Shown here one piece after another: positions 51,268-59,454 of a stretch of DNA of 64,000 bases; within the stretch, counting starts at the first letter, position 1, and each line of letters starts with the position of its first letter. This stretch comes from an uncultured Bacteroidales bacterium (GTDB lineage: Bacteria; Bacteroidota; Bacteroidia; Bacteroidales; Paludibacteraceae): contig CAKZZM010000190.1 in NCBI GenBank assembly GCA_937885465.1, forward strand, positions 1 through 64,000. Direction: 5' to 3'. Position numbers and translations under genes: made by a program. A model generated the notes under the pieces. The model was given only the letters and a program-made list of their open reading frames with translations, was not told where the DNA came from and did not search any database.

Positions 51268-52281
51268 TTAGTTTTTAATTATTTCATTCCAGTTGTGTTT
51301 GTCTTCTGCGCGTCCGAATTGGATATCGCGCAGGGCATGGAATAGGCGGCAGCAGACCGGTCCCGGAGCTTCGCCGTATTCGTAGGTGGTGTTTAAGTCG
51401 GGGTCGATGATGCGAGAGATGGGCGAGATGGCGGCACCTGTTCCTACGGCTGCCGCCTCTTGGAAGTAGTTCAACTCCTGAACGGGTATCTTCCGTTCTT
51501 CCACATCTATATCGAAATCGTGGCATAATGTGCGCAGCGAGCGGTTGATGATAGAGGGAAGGATACTCTCGCTAAGCGGCGTAACATACACTCCGTCGCG
51601 CACTCCGATGAAGTTAGCACCTCCGCACTCGTCAATATACTGATGTTCCTTAGAATCGAGGAAGAGCACGCCTAAACCTTTCTCGTGAGCAGGCTCTGTG
51701 GCACGGAAGGAAGCGGCGTAGTTACCGCCGACCTTGTATTGCCCTGTGCCGCGCGGTGCCGCGCGGTCAACATGCCGATTGATGATAAAGGGAGTTGTGC
51801 CGAATCCGGCGGGGAAATAAGGTCCGATGGGGGTGCCTATAACCATAAACTCGAACTCGTGTGCCGGTGCTACGCCTACCTTAGGCGTTGTGCCGATAAG
51901 GATAGGTCTGAGATAGAGTGTTGCTCCCGTGCCGTAAGGCGGGAGGTAATCAATATTCTCACGAATACACATGCGACATGCCTCAACGAACGTCTCTTCC
52001 GGCAATTCTGCCATATACATAGCGCGGGCAGAGTCGTTCAAGCGTCGAGCATTTTCGTAAGGACGGAAAAGGCGAATAACGCCGTCCACGCCGCGATAGG
52101 CTTTTAGTCCTTCGAAAGCTTGTTGTGCATATTGTAAGGCTGCTGCGGCGGCATGAATGGTGATATTCATATCTGATGTGGAGTACAATTCGCTCCATTT
52201 GCCGTCTTTATACGAGCAGCGAATAATCTTATCTGTAGGGGTATATGAAAAGGTCAGTTTGCCCCAATCAATCTGTTTCAT
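51268..52281 (-). CDS. ilvE: Branched-chain amino acid aminotransferase
   Basis: A PLP enzyme for the final step of Leu, Ile and Val synthesis, 337 residues, fold type IV. QYKVGGNYAAS contains the PLP lysine, and LDSKEHQYIDECGGANFIGV and FQEAAAVGTGAAISPI are typical of the longer (class II) BCATs. The ATG at 52281 (MKQIDWGKLTFSYTPTD) was chosen over the longer frame because it is the family start. Confidence 0.94.
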   Translation of the reverse strand: MKQIDWGKLTFSYTPTDKIIRCSYKDGKWSELYSTSDMNITIHAAAAALQYAQQAFEGLKAYRGVDGVIRLFRPYENARRLNDSARAMYMAELPEETFVEACRMCIRENIDYLPPYGTGATLYLRPILIGTTPKVGVAPAHEFEFMVIGTPIGPYFPAGFGTTPFIINRHVDRAAPRGTGQYKVGGNYAASFRATEPAHEKGLGVLFLDSKEHQYIDECGGANFIGVRDGVYVTPLSESILPSIINRSLRTLCHDFDIDVEERKIPVQELNYFQEAAAVGTGAAISPISRIIDPDLNTTYEYGEAPGPVCCRLFHALRDIQFGRAEDKHNWNEIIKN

Positions 52282-52362
52282 TCTGATTTCTAACTTAGGT
52301 CTTAGCCCGCTATACCGCGCTCTGAACAATCATCGAGATGCTAACAACATAGTGGTCTCAGT

Positions 52363-52917
52363 TCAAACATCTGTTTCCGGTCCGAACCGAAAAAGAGCGT
52401 CTAAAATACTTATTCCGTCGCCCCAACATGTGTCAATATTCTGTCCGCTCCAATCTGCGGTAGCGGCAAGTCGGGAAGCATAGTTGTTCTGAGGCGGGCA
52501 GTTGTTAAGTAGTGAGGTTGCTATATAGGCGGTGTCGTTATTCAGGTCAAGGAGGAAGTGATATTGCTTTTGATATATTGGTAGTATATAATCTTGATAA
52601 AAATCGAAATAAGGCGTATGTTTGTAGGCACTGAGGATGGCGTATCGGTGTTGGTGTTGCCAAGGAGCGGCATTGCTTATTTCTACATCTCGCGTCAGTT
52701 GTTTGCTGCCCGCCTTTTTTACCGGAACCGAAAGCGTCAGTTCTTCGCCCTGCGGGGTTATTATCACGCAACGGTTACGGTAGGTCTGCTTCGGAAATGA
52801 TTCCATCACTTCAATCTGTATGTTTTCCGGGGCGCATAGTTGAGCGGTAGCGTCAAAATAGCATTCAAACCACCTTTTAGGTGCCCAATATGCCGTTGGC
52901 AAAATAGCACTCATCAC
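52363..52917 (-). CDS. WbqC-like family protein
   Basis: A 184-residue cytoplasmic protein. ILPTAYWAPKRWFECYFDA, YRNRCVIITPQGEELTLSVPVKK and the histidine-containing WQHQHRYAILSAYKHTPYFDFY match the WbqC-like family (first seen in O-antigen clusters), whose reaction is not well defined. The stop-start spacing to lepB is 3 bp, so it is in the prfB-distal lepB operon. Confidence 0.82.
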   Translation of the reverse strand: MMSAILPTAYWAPKRWFECYFDATAQLCAPENIQIEVMESFPKQTYRNRCVIITPQGEELTLSVPVKKAGSKQLTRDVEISNAAPWQHQHRYAILSAYKHTPYFDFYQDYILPIYQKQYHFLLDLNNDTAYIATSLLNNCPPQNNYASRLAATADWSGQNIDTCWGDGISILDALFRFGPETDV

Positions 52918-52920
52918 TTC

Positions 52921-54390
52921 TCATTTATTGGCATCTCTTCCTATGCGATTCCAGCGTATATGCCCGTGGAACCAAGGTTTGTCTTTTTCAATAGAGAGCC
53001 AAACAAAGCGCGGCGTGCCTACTATATGGTCTTCGGGGACGAAACCCCAATAGCGTGAGTCGGCACTATTATGACGGTTGTCGCCCATCATCCAATAGTA
53101 GTCCATCTTGAAGGTATATTGTTCGCCTATGCGGGCGTGACTATGTTCGTAGGTCTCTATGACGCGCTTGTAAATGGGGTAGTTATCCGTAGTGAGAGTA
53201 ATAGTGGCACCTTTCTCAGGAAGATAGATAGGACCATAATTGTCTCTTGTCCAGCGGATAATACTATCACCTTGCAGGAATGTTGCGCCAAGCGGGAAGA
53301 CGGGGTCGTTGGGACGCACCGGTTCGATGATAATCTTCTCTATATGCGAGTTATTCTCTAACTCCTTTTTCATCTCTCTCGTAAGTGGGAAGTGATAGAC
53401 GGGTTTCGCGGGGTCAAGCCCTACATACAGAATCTCTTGTAATCCGATTTGCGTATTGGGATTGAGGTTGCGATAGTCGTCTTTGCTAATACCTAATTTG
53501 AATGTATAGTCCTTCGAAAGCCTTACGCCGTCGGTCTGCACATAGTAGTTATATTGCACCTCTTCGTGGTCGGCCTCAATAACGCCGTTGATGAAGATTT
53601 GATTGTCGATTATTTGTAGTGTGTCTCCCGGTGTGCCAACGCATCGTTTGACATAGTTTTCCCGCCTGTCAACGGGGCGATATACTATCTCTCCGAATAC
53701 ATCTTTTCTCTTCTCAATTATCCTGCGTCCTACTTCACTGTCGCCTCCGCCATAGAGGTAACGCAGGGTGTAGATATCCGGGTTCTGCATATTAAGGCAG
53801 ACGGTATCGCCGGTCGGAAAATTGAAAACGACGATATCTCCTTTCTTCACTTCTCTCCAACCTTTCATGCGGCGGTATTCCCATTGCGGATGCTCTATAA
53901 AACTCTTGCCACCGCCGAGCCATTTAGGAAAAGTATGCTGCACCAGCGGGAAAGAGAGCGGAGTGTTGGGGATGCGAGGTCCGTATGCTGCCTTGCTGAC
54001 ATAGAGAAAATCACCCACGCGCAGACTTTTCTCAAGAGAGGACGATGGTATCTGATAGTTCTGAAAAAGAAAGAGATTAATGAAATAGACAGCCACAAGA
54101 GCAAACACTATTGCGTCTATCCAAGAGAAGATAGTGTATAGTGTGGAATTCGCCTTCGGGTTGGCAGGTTCGTTGGGACCGGAAGGCTTAAATTTGCGCC
54201 ACCAACTCCATGGGATATATTTTGTTATAAAAGTATCTGCTATTACAGGTAGGAGCAGAAGCCACCAAAGACTTTGCAGATGACCGATACTTACCCAAAT
54301 AATAAAAATAATATACAAGCTGCACCACACGCATGCAGCAATGCGACTTTTGCGTGAAGAGGCTTTTATTCGTTCTTTAAAACTAAGCAT
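52921..54390 (-). CDS. lepB: Signal peptidase I (large Bacteroidota form)
   Basis: A membrane serine protease that removes signal peptides, 489 residues, with hydrophobic anchors at about 18-60 and 85-110. The catalytic serine is Ser118 in QIPSSSLEKSL. The catalytic lysine lies in ENYVKRCVGTPGD, and the MMGDNRHNSADSRYWGFVP box is intact near 445. A long insertion between the Ser and Lys boxes is normal for the phylum. Its gene follows prfB after 51 bp and precedes the WbqC-like gene. Confidence 0.94.
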   Translation of the reverse strand: MLSFKERIKASSRKSRIAACVWCSLYIIFIIWVSIGHLQSLWWLLLLPVIADTFITKYIPWSWWRKFKPSGPNEPANPKANSTLYTIFSWIDAIVFALVAVYFINLFLFQNYQIPSSSLEKSLRVGDFLYVSKAAYGPRIPNTPLSFPLVQHTFPKWLGGGKSFIEHPQWEYRRMKGWREVKKGDIVVFNFPTGDTVCLNMQNPDIYTLRYLYGGGDSEVGRRIIEKRKDVFGEIVYRPVDRRENYVKRCVGTPGDTLQIIDNQIFINGVIEADHEEVQYNYYVQTDGVRLSKDYTFKLGISKDDYRNLNPNTQIGLQEILYVGLDPAKPVYHFPLTREMKKELENNSHIEKIIIEPVRPNDPVFPLGATFLQGDSIIRWTRDNYGPIYLPEKGATITLTTDNYPIYKRVIETYEHSHARIGEQYTFKMDYYWMMGDNRHNSADSRYWGFVPEDHIVGTPRFVWLSIEKDKPWFHGHIRWNRIGRDANK

Positions 54391-54441
54391 AACAATTTTT
54401 AAATTCTAACTTTTAATTGACGAAGATCGTCACCGTTCTGA

Positions 54442-55545
54442 CTACTCGAATTCCATGAGGTAGGCTTTGATAAATTCATCGATATCGCCGTCCATCACGG
54501 CACCTACATTAGACGTCTGATAGCCTGTGCGGTGGTCTTTGACGCGCCTATCATCGAAGACATACGAGCGTATCTGACTACCCCACTCTATTTTTTTCTT
54601 TCCAGCTTCGACCTTTGCTTGTGCCTGACGGCGTTTCTCAAGTTCCAACTCGTATAGTTCAGAGCGCAAGTGCCGCAGGGCATTCTCTCTATTCTTCGGC
54701 TGATCGCGAGTTTCAGTGTTCTCAATAACTATCTCATCGTCTAAGCCGGTGAGGGGGTTCTTAAATTTATAGTGCAAGCGTACTCCCGACTCTACCTTAT
54801 TGACATTTTGTCCGCCTGCCCCTGACGAGCGGAAGGTGTCCCATGAGAGTCCAGCCGGGTTGATGTCTATCTCTATCGAGTCATCGATAAGAGGCACAAC
54901 GAAGACTGACGCAAACGAGGTCATGCGCTTGCCTTGCGCGTTGTAAGGTGATACGCGGACGAGGCGGTGTACGCCGTTCTCTGATTTTAGATATCCGTAT
55001 GCCATATCGCCCTCTACGGTGAAGGTAACGGTCTTGATACCTGCCTCGTCACCATCTTGCAGGTTGGTAATCATTGTTTTATAGCCGTGCTTTTCGCAGT
55101 AACGCTGATACATACGCATCAGTTGCTCTGCCCAGTCTTGTGCTTCTGTGCCCCCTGCGCCTGATACTATCTTCAGTACTGCCGGCATCTGATCCTCCTC
55201 GTGCGAGAGCATATTCTTCATCTCTAATGCTTCTACCTCTGCGAGGGCGTGGGAATAGGCATGATCCACCTCTTCCTCATCGCATATCCCTTCGCGGAAA
55301 TATTCCATTGAGAGCGACAACTCCTCTGTAGCGGAGCGCACACCTTCGTAGCCATCAATCCATGCTTTTATCTGCTTCACTTTGCGCATCTGAGCCTCAG
55401 CTGCTTTGGCATCTTCCCAAAAGTCAGGGGCTTGCGTGCGCAACTCCTCTTCGGCAAGTTGTTCGCGTTTATCGTCTATCTGAAGATAGTCGCGCAGTTT
55501 GTCTGCGCGATCTTGTAATTCTTTTTGTTGTTCTGCTGTTATCAT
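54442..55545 (-). CDS. prfB: Peptide chain release factor 2
   Basis: Terminates translation at UGA and UAA. It has 367 residues. The GGQ motif is in SSGAGGQNVNKVESGVRLHY. The codon-recognition tripeptide reads SPY (VRVSPYNAQGKRMTSF) where E. coli has SPF. The frame is continuous from MITAEQQKELQDR; the +1 programmed frameshift of many prfB genes is absent, the usual region reading YLQIDDKRE without a stop. Two bases separate it from the upstream pectate-lyase stop codon, so it may be cotranscribed with that gene. Confidence 0.95.
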   Translation of the reverse strand: MITAEQQKELQDRADKLRDYLQIDDKREQLAEEELRTQAPDFWEDAKAAEAQMRKVKQIKAWIDGYEGVRSATEELSLSMEYFREGICDEEEVDHAYSHALAEVEALEMKNMLSHEEDQMPAVLKIVSGAGGTEAQDWAEQLMRMYQRYCEKHGYKTMITNLQDGDEAGIKTVTFTVEGDMAYGYLKSENGVHRLVRVSPYNAQGKRMTSFASVFVVPLIDDSIEIDINPAGLSWDTFRSSGAGGQNVNKVESGVRLHYKFKNPLTGLDDEIVIENTETRDQPKNRENALRHLRSELYELELEKRRQAQAKVEAGKKKIEWGSQIRSYVFDDRRVKDHRTGYQTSNVGAVMDGDIDEFIKAYLMEFE

Positions 55546-55547
55546 AG

Positions 55548-57992
55548 TTACTTTATCAATCCGCCAAGAACATTATATGTTTTTCCGTTTCTAATAATCA
55601 ATATATTTCCGTTGAGGAATATTTTGTGTCCGTTAGGTTCGTTACTGTTTCTTTCGATATTATCTGTTGCCGTGTTATGTTGCACGGGTGTCGGCATTCC
55701 GAGCAGATAGTAGATTGCGTTTTCAACAAGCCGCAACCCGTTTTCGTTGAGATAAGCGGTGGAGTATTCAGACAGTCCGATCATCAGCATTCGCTTTGTC
55801 AAAACGGTGCCATTGCAGTCCGTTCCTTCGGGAAACTCGGCAATCGTGGTATAGTTGCTATTGGAAAGCGGAGAAGCAAACACAGTAAAACCCGTGGTGT
55901 TAGTCCATGTGGAGATAGCGGTTACGGCATTAGTCTGACAGGCAGTGAAGACCATCAGTTCCTGCCCCTCGAATGTCAGTCCGTTGAAAAGGTCGTGGTT
56001 CGGGTCGCTCACCGTAATGCCGAGGTCTTGTGTATTGACTGCCGTACCCCAATTCCAAACGGTGTTCTTAAACAGAAACGGTTTGAGGCAGAGCATAGGC
56101 TTGTCGTAGCCTTTTAGTGTTGAATAGGCGGGGGCGGCGGAGTTGGGTTTAGAACCGAGTACGATGATATCAGCCTGATTATAGTTGTTGTCAGATGCGG
56201 CGGCATCGAAGATAGTAATGTTGATAGAGTCTGACTCGTTTAGCCATGAGAGCAGCAGTTCGTCTTCTGCCGCCTTGGGGGTGGTTACAAATGCCACTCT
56301 TTTCAGCGTGTTGGACTTTACGTGCAGAACGGCTTGTGCGGATGCCGATTCGTTATCATCGGAAACGGTTGTTATTGTTATGATATGCGTGCCTGTTTCT
56401 GTAGGAGTACCCGAAAGAGTGAGAGTCTTGCCGTTATTGCTTATCTTATGTGTGATGCCGTTTGGTTTGGCAGAGCATGTTAGTCTGTTGGCACTGCCGC
56501 CCCATTTGAACACTATCGGCTCGATAGAGTCGCCTGCAACCACCCGTTGTTCGGCATTGTCGGATATGCAGGTAACAGTCGGGTGCAATGTCCCGTCCGT
56601 TTCATAGCAACCGAGGTCGGGCGCACTGCCGGTATAGGTATAACCAAGGTCCACACCTGCGTCTATAAGGTCGCTTCCGGCAGCAAGGCGCATCAGCGGC
56701 AGTTCCTGCAAGGAACCGTCGGATAAACGAGGAGAGAGAATAAGAGAAGTGTCAAGAGAGAGAAAATCAGCAGCGGTACAGGTAACGCCGCTTGTGTTCC
56801 ACGAGTTGTGGTCGTTAGCACCTACTGTTTGCGCCCTGTAACTATCGCTGCCTTTGCTGCCGAGTGTTACGCAGTTGCGCAGGTAACTCGTGCCATAGTT
56901 AGTGCTGAAGCCGTAGTTGTTCTGATTGAGATAAGCAGAGCAGTTATATACCCACATCGTGCCGCCGTTGTTGTTATGGTCAAAGCCGCGGGCATAATTG
57001 CCGATAGAGAGGCAATGGTGAATTTCTATTTTGTGGTCGGTGTAGTTGCCGCCCATTTTAAATCCGTTGCCGTTACCTTGATTAGGATACTGACTGAGAC
57101 TGACGGTTATAGTATTACCGTAGCGGTCGGTGAGTGTCGTTCCGACTTTGCTGTCGAACCACGCTTTGTCGGTTTGGTAGCGGGGGTGGTTCTGCATATT
57201 GTAATACGGCGCACCATTTTGGTAGCAGATGCAGTCTTCAATTATTGTTTTGCTGTTTGATACTCGTTGGAAGAAATCCCAGCCGTCGTCGGAGTTATTC
57301 CATGATCGGCAGCCTATGTAATGGTTGCCGTTACCGGTAAACTGCTTGTCGGCGAAACCGTCAGCGTTACCGCCGAAGTTAGCGGCATTACCCGACATCG
57401 TTTGATAATCAAAATTATCGTGCGAGTCAACATTCTTGATGATATTGTCGCCTCCGATTTTCATTTGGCAGCCGGTGTCGGCAGAGCCATAGATGTCAAG
57501 ATTTTCGAAAAGGCAGAACGACCCCTCGTTGTAAAGGTTATTCTTGCCTGAGTAACGAAGAGTGAGGTTTTTGAGGTGCAAGTAGGTGCACGATTTAATG
57601 GTGAGACCTCTCGTACCGTATGCCGTTGAGCGGAAATCGAGGATAGCGGGATAGGTGCCTTCGGCATTTATGCCTTCGTAGCCGGAGATAACTATTCTTG
57701 ACGACACCCTGCCGTTAAGGTTTTCGATTGTTGTTTTGCCGAGGTCGTACTGCCCGCTGAGCAGGTACAATGTGTCGCCGGCATTTTTTAGTTTTTTCAG
57801 GCCGTTGCTTAATGAGCACGGGTTAGAATAATCATTACCGTTACCATTGCCGTTAGGCGAGGCGTAGTACGTGCTTGCACTCGATGAAATGCAAACAAAC
57901 AATGCCGAAATAATGCACAAAGTACCGCAGCGAAACAGCTCGCCTAAAATGTACGATGTGCGAATTGCGTATGCTATTTTTGCCGCTTTCAT
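55548..57992 (-). CDS. Secreted pectate lyase-like protein (PL9 type) with C-terminal extra domains
   Basis: An 814-residue exported protein. After the signal peptide (about 1-40), a right-handed beta-helix (about 42-390) carries the PL9 pattern: YYASPNGNGNGNDYSNPCSL, NADGFADKQFTGNGNHYIGCRSWNNSDDGWDFF. An Ig-like putative domain (about 460-560), a ThuA/glutamine-amidotransferase-like domain (about 565-760) and the short C-terminal NILIIRNGKTYNVLG motif follow. The ATG at 57992 was chosen because the longer frame only adds residues encoded by tandem A elements. Three A copies fill its leader. With CE12 and GH28 it points to pectin use. Confidence 0.83.
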   Translation of the reverse strand: MKAAKIAYAIRTSYILGELFRCGTLCIISALFVCISSSASTYYASPNGNGNGNDYSNPCSLSNGLKKLKNAGDTLYLLSGQYDLGKTTIENLNGRVSSRIVISGYEGINAEGTYPAILDFRSTAYGTRGLTIKSCTYLHLKNLTLRYSGKNNLYNEGSFCLFENLDIYGSADTGCQMKIGGDNIIKNVDSHDNFDYQTMSGNAANFGGNADGFADKQFTGNGNHYIGCRSWNNSDDGWDFFQRVSNSKTIIEDCICYQNGAPYYNMQNHPRYQTDKAWFDSKVGTTLTDRYGNTITVSLSQYPNQGNGNGFKMGGNYTDHKIEIHHCLSIGNYARGFDHNNNGGTMWVYNCSAYLNQNNYGFSTNYGTSYLRNCVTLGSKGSDSYRAQTVGANDHNSWNTSGVTCTAADFLSLDTSLILSPRLSDGSLQELPLMRLAAGSDLIDAGVDLGYTYTGSAPDLGCYETDGTLHPTVTCISDNAEQRVVAGDSIEPIVFKWGGSANRLTCSAKPNGITHKISNNGKTLTLSGTPTETGTHIITITTVSDDNESASAQAVLHVKSNTLKRVAFVTTPKAAEDELLLSWLNESDSINITIFDAAASDNNYNQADIIVLGSKPNSAAPAYSTLKGYDKPMLCLKPFLFKNTVWNWGTAVNTQDLGITVSDPNHDLFNGLTFEGQELMVFTACQTNAVTAISTWTNTTGFTVFASPLSNSNYTTIAEFPEGTDCNGTVLTKRMLMIGLSEYSTAYLNENGLRLVENAIYYLLGMPTPVQHNTATDNIERNSNEPNGHKIFLNGNILIIRNGKTYNVLGGLIK

Positions 57993-58004
57993 AACTGTAG
58001 AGAA

Positions 58005-58030
58005 TAGTGGAGAACGTCTCTGAACGTTCA
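58005..58030 (-). repeat. Element A copy 14
   Basis: Minus orientation, loop TCAGAG. First of a 30-bp-period triple in the leader of the pectate lyase-like gene; it starts 13 bp upstream of the ATG. Confidence 0.9.
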
Positions 58031-58034
58031 AAAT

Positions 58035-58060
58035 TAGTGGAGAACGTCTCTGAACGTTCA
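58035..58060 (-). repeat. Element A copy 15
   Basis: Identical core to copy 14, 30 bp further upstream. Because the period is a multiple of three, the frame stays open through the repeats. Confidence 0.9.
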
Positions 58061-58064
58061 AAAT

Positions 58065-58090
58065 TAATGGAGAACGTCTCCGAACGTTCA
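58065..58090 (-). repeat. Element A copy 16
   Basis: Third copy of the triple, with the standard TCGGAG loop and ATGG in place of GTGG. Followed by GACTT and then element C copy 1. Confidence 0.9.
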
Positions 58091-58097
58091 GACTTTA

Positions 58098-58128
58098 GTC
58101 GGCATTTGATGCCGACTTTATAAAGACG
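58098..58128 (+). repeat. Element C copy 1
   Basis: GTCGGCAT (58098-58105) pairs with ATGCCGAC (58109-58116) around TTG, followed by TTTATAAAGACG. The same element recurs at 63479-63509. Confidence 0.85.
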
Positions 58129-58140
58129 GATATAAGCGCA

Positions 58141-58164
58141 GTGGATAGCGTCTCCGAACGTTCA
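58141..58164 (-). repeat. Element A copy 17 (degenerate)
   Basis: Minus orientation. GTGGATAGCG replaces GTGGAGAACG; the rest (TCTCCGAACGTTCA) is standard. Lies between element C and the end of the small conserved gene. Confidence 0.8.
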
Positions 58165-58194
58165 ATCATAACTGTTGAAATTTTTAACTTCTGC

Positions 58195-58440
58195 TTAATA
58201 ACTCAGTGTCCAGCCTTCTGTCCATTCAGTGAGGATATATCCGTGACGATCGCTGCAGTGGTCGTGCAACCACGTCTTGCGCTCTTCGTCAAGACTATTC
58301 CACCACGTGCTGCACATAGGGTATAGAACAGGCACTACAGGAGTTCCCGCGGGTTGTGATTTACTTCTTGCCTTTGTGGCGATACGCTCTTTTTGTGCGA
58401 TAGTGAGTCCTGCCCACCACTCATCGTTTTTGCTCAGCAT
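58195..58440 (-). CDS. Small conserved protein of unknown function
   Basis: An 81-residue soluble protein rich in Trp (seven), with KNDEWWAGLTIAQKERIATKA, MCSTWWNSLDEERK and HDHCSDRHGYILTEW. The two WW motifs, each followed by LxxxxK/R, look like a duplicated helical unit. It resembles small hypothetical proteins I know from Bacteroidales, but no function is assigned. It has its own good promoter (58487-58518), which supports expression. Confidence 0.72.
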   Translation of the reverse strand: MLSKNDEWWAGLTIAQKERIATKARSKSQPAGTPVVPVLYPMCSTWWNSLDEERKTWLHDHCSDRHGYILTEWTEGWTLSY

Positions 58441-58486
58441 AATATTGCATTTTTTTGTTTGCCTTTACGGCGTATATATATTTTCA

Positions 58487-58518
58487 CAAAGTTACTTTTT
58501 TTTTTCAATACTTACAAG
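58487..58518 (-). promoter_or_regulatory. Promoter of the small Trp-rich protein gene
   Basis: Minus strand: -33 CTTG (58515-58518), 20-bp spacer, -7 TAacTTTG (58487-58494). Confidence 0.68.
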
Positions 58519-58556
58519 ATTTTTTTGAAAAATAAGCAGCAAGGCATATTACATAA

Positions 58557-58586
58557 TTGTCGTGTAGCGGTTTTTTAGTATCTTTG
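58557..58586 (+). promoter_or_regulatory. Promoter of the outer-membrane barrel gene
   Basis: -33 TTG (58557-58559), 19-bp spacer, -7 TAtcTTTG (58579-58586). The start of transcription falls near 58592, favouring the ATG at 58615 over 58594. Confidence 0.65.
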
Positions 58587-58614
58587 TCGAAATATGATGA
58601 TTAACTTTTCTAAT

Positions 58615-59355
58615 ATGAAAGCGAAACTATTAATAATTTTATCTGTTGTGGCACTGTTACCGTGCCGTATGATGGCTCAGGAAGGCGAGCAACATATAGG
58701 TGTAAATCTCGGTTTTTCGGATGTTATTCTTCGTGCAAGGACTCAGGCGAGCAGTACGAAGTTAGACGGCAAGCAGCCTCTTTACGGCTTTAAGGCGGGA
58801 GTGGTGTATGATGCCACCTTAGTAGCAGGATTTGGTGTGCAGTTAGGCCTCAACTATACTTTTGGTGCTAACGTGGGCAATTGGCAGCCGATAAATGCAT
58901 TCACCACTTTGCGTTCGCGTCAGGACTACATCTATCATCAGCTGGAAATACCTATTGATTGGCAGTATAAGTTCGAGATAGCAAAGCAGACTTATCTTAT
59001 CGTTTACACGGGGCCTACGATAGGAATAGGCTTGTCGCTCAAGCAAAAGCCTTTTGTGGAGCAGTATAAAGACGGACAGGTTGTTGTGCAACAGGGTACA
59101 AGTCAGGAGATGTATGACGGCGATGCTGACAACGATGGTAGGCGCGACTACTTCCGCACTAATGTGACTTGGGGGGTAGGTGCTGGTTTTCAGTATAAGA
59201 ACTATTTCCTTCGCGGCGGCTACGACTTTGGTATCACATCGCCTTATCGCGATAGGTATTACGACCCGCTAAGTGCCTTATATGAGGGATGGAATCGTAA
59301 AGGTCGTATAGACCAATGGTCAATTAAGCTCGGTATGTACATCTGGCAATTCTAA
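58615..59355 (+). CDS. Outer-membrane beta-barrel protein (porin-like family)
   Basis: A 246-residue exported protein. MKAKLLIILSVVALLPCRMMAQ is a signal peptide; the ATG at 58615 was chosen for this and for the promoter position. The mature part alternates aromatic and polar residues in strands (FGVQLGLNYTFGANVG, YQLEIPIDWQYKF, ILRGGYDFGI-like LRGGYDFGITSPY), typical of the OMP_b-brl_2 family of small barrels, ending with a strand in aromatic Phe (KLGMYIWQF). No transport substrate is evident. An E-like/B/A repeat mosaic follows the stop. Confidence 0.82.
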   Translation: MKAKLLIILSVVALLPCRMMAQEGEQHIGVNLGFSDVILRARTQASSTKLDGKQPLYGFKAGVVYDATLVAGFGVQLGLNYTFGANVGNWQPINAFTTLRSRQDYIYHQLEIPIDWQYKFEIAKQTYLIVYTGPTIGIGLSLKQKPFVEQYKDGQVVVQQGTSQEMYDGDADNDGRRDYFRTNVTWGVGAGFQYKNYFLRGGYDFGITSPYRDRYYDPLSALYEGWNRKGRIDQWSIKLGMYIWQF

Positions 59356-59365
59356 GACCAAGTAC

Positions 59366-59394
59366 GGTAGAGACGGTGTTTTTCACCGTCTCTC
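59366..59394 (-). repeat. Element B copy 4
   Basis: AGAGACGGTG (59369-59378) pairs with CACCGTCTCT (59384-59393) around five T. Reverse orientation relative to B copies 1-3 and 5. It is embedded in ACCAAGTGACC sequence resembling the map-infA tandem repeat. Confidence 0.9.
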
Positions 59395-59414
59395 AGAAAT
59401 GACCAAGTGACCAA

Positions 59415-59436
59415 GTTCGGAGACGTTCTCCACTAT
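59415..59436 (+). repeat. Element A copy 18 (5'-truncated)
   Basis: Begins GTTCGGAGACG and keeps the TCTCCACTAT tail. It ends 18 bp before the dnaG start codon, so it is part of the dnaG translation-initiation region. Confidence 0.85.
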
Positions 59437-59454
59437 TGTTTAATGAAGTAACCG

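Noticed and set aside
54442..55545. Programmed +1 frameshift in prfB
   Set aside because: The reading frame is continuous through the region where the in-frame stop and slippery CTT-TGA would be.
55548..58061. Longer start for the pectate lyase-like gene at 58061
   Set aside because: The extra residues are translated A elements and would precede an otherwise normal signal peptide beginning at 57992.
58005..58164. A-element array considered as a CRISPR array
   Set aside because: Spacing is only 4-5 bp within the ~30-bp period, there are no unique spacers, and no cas genes are nearby.
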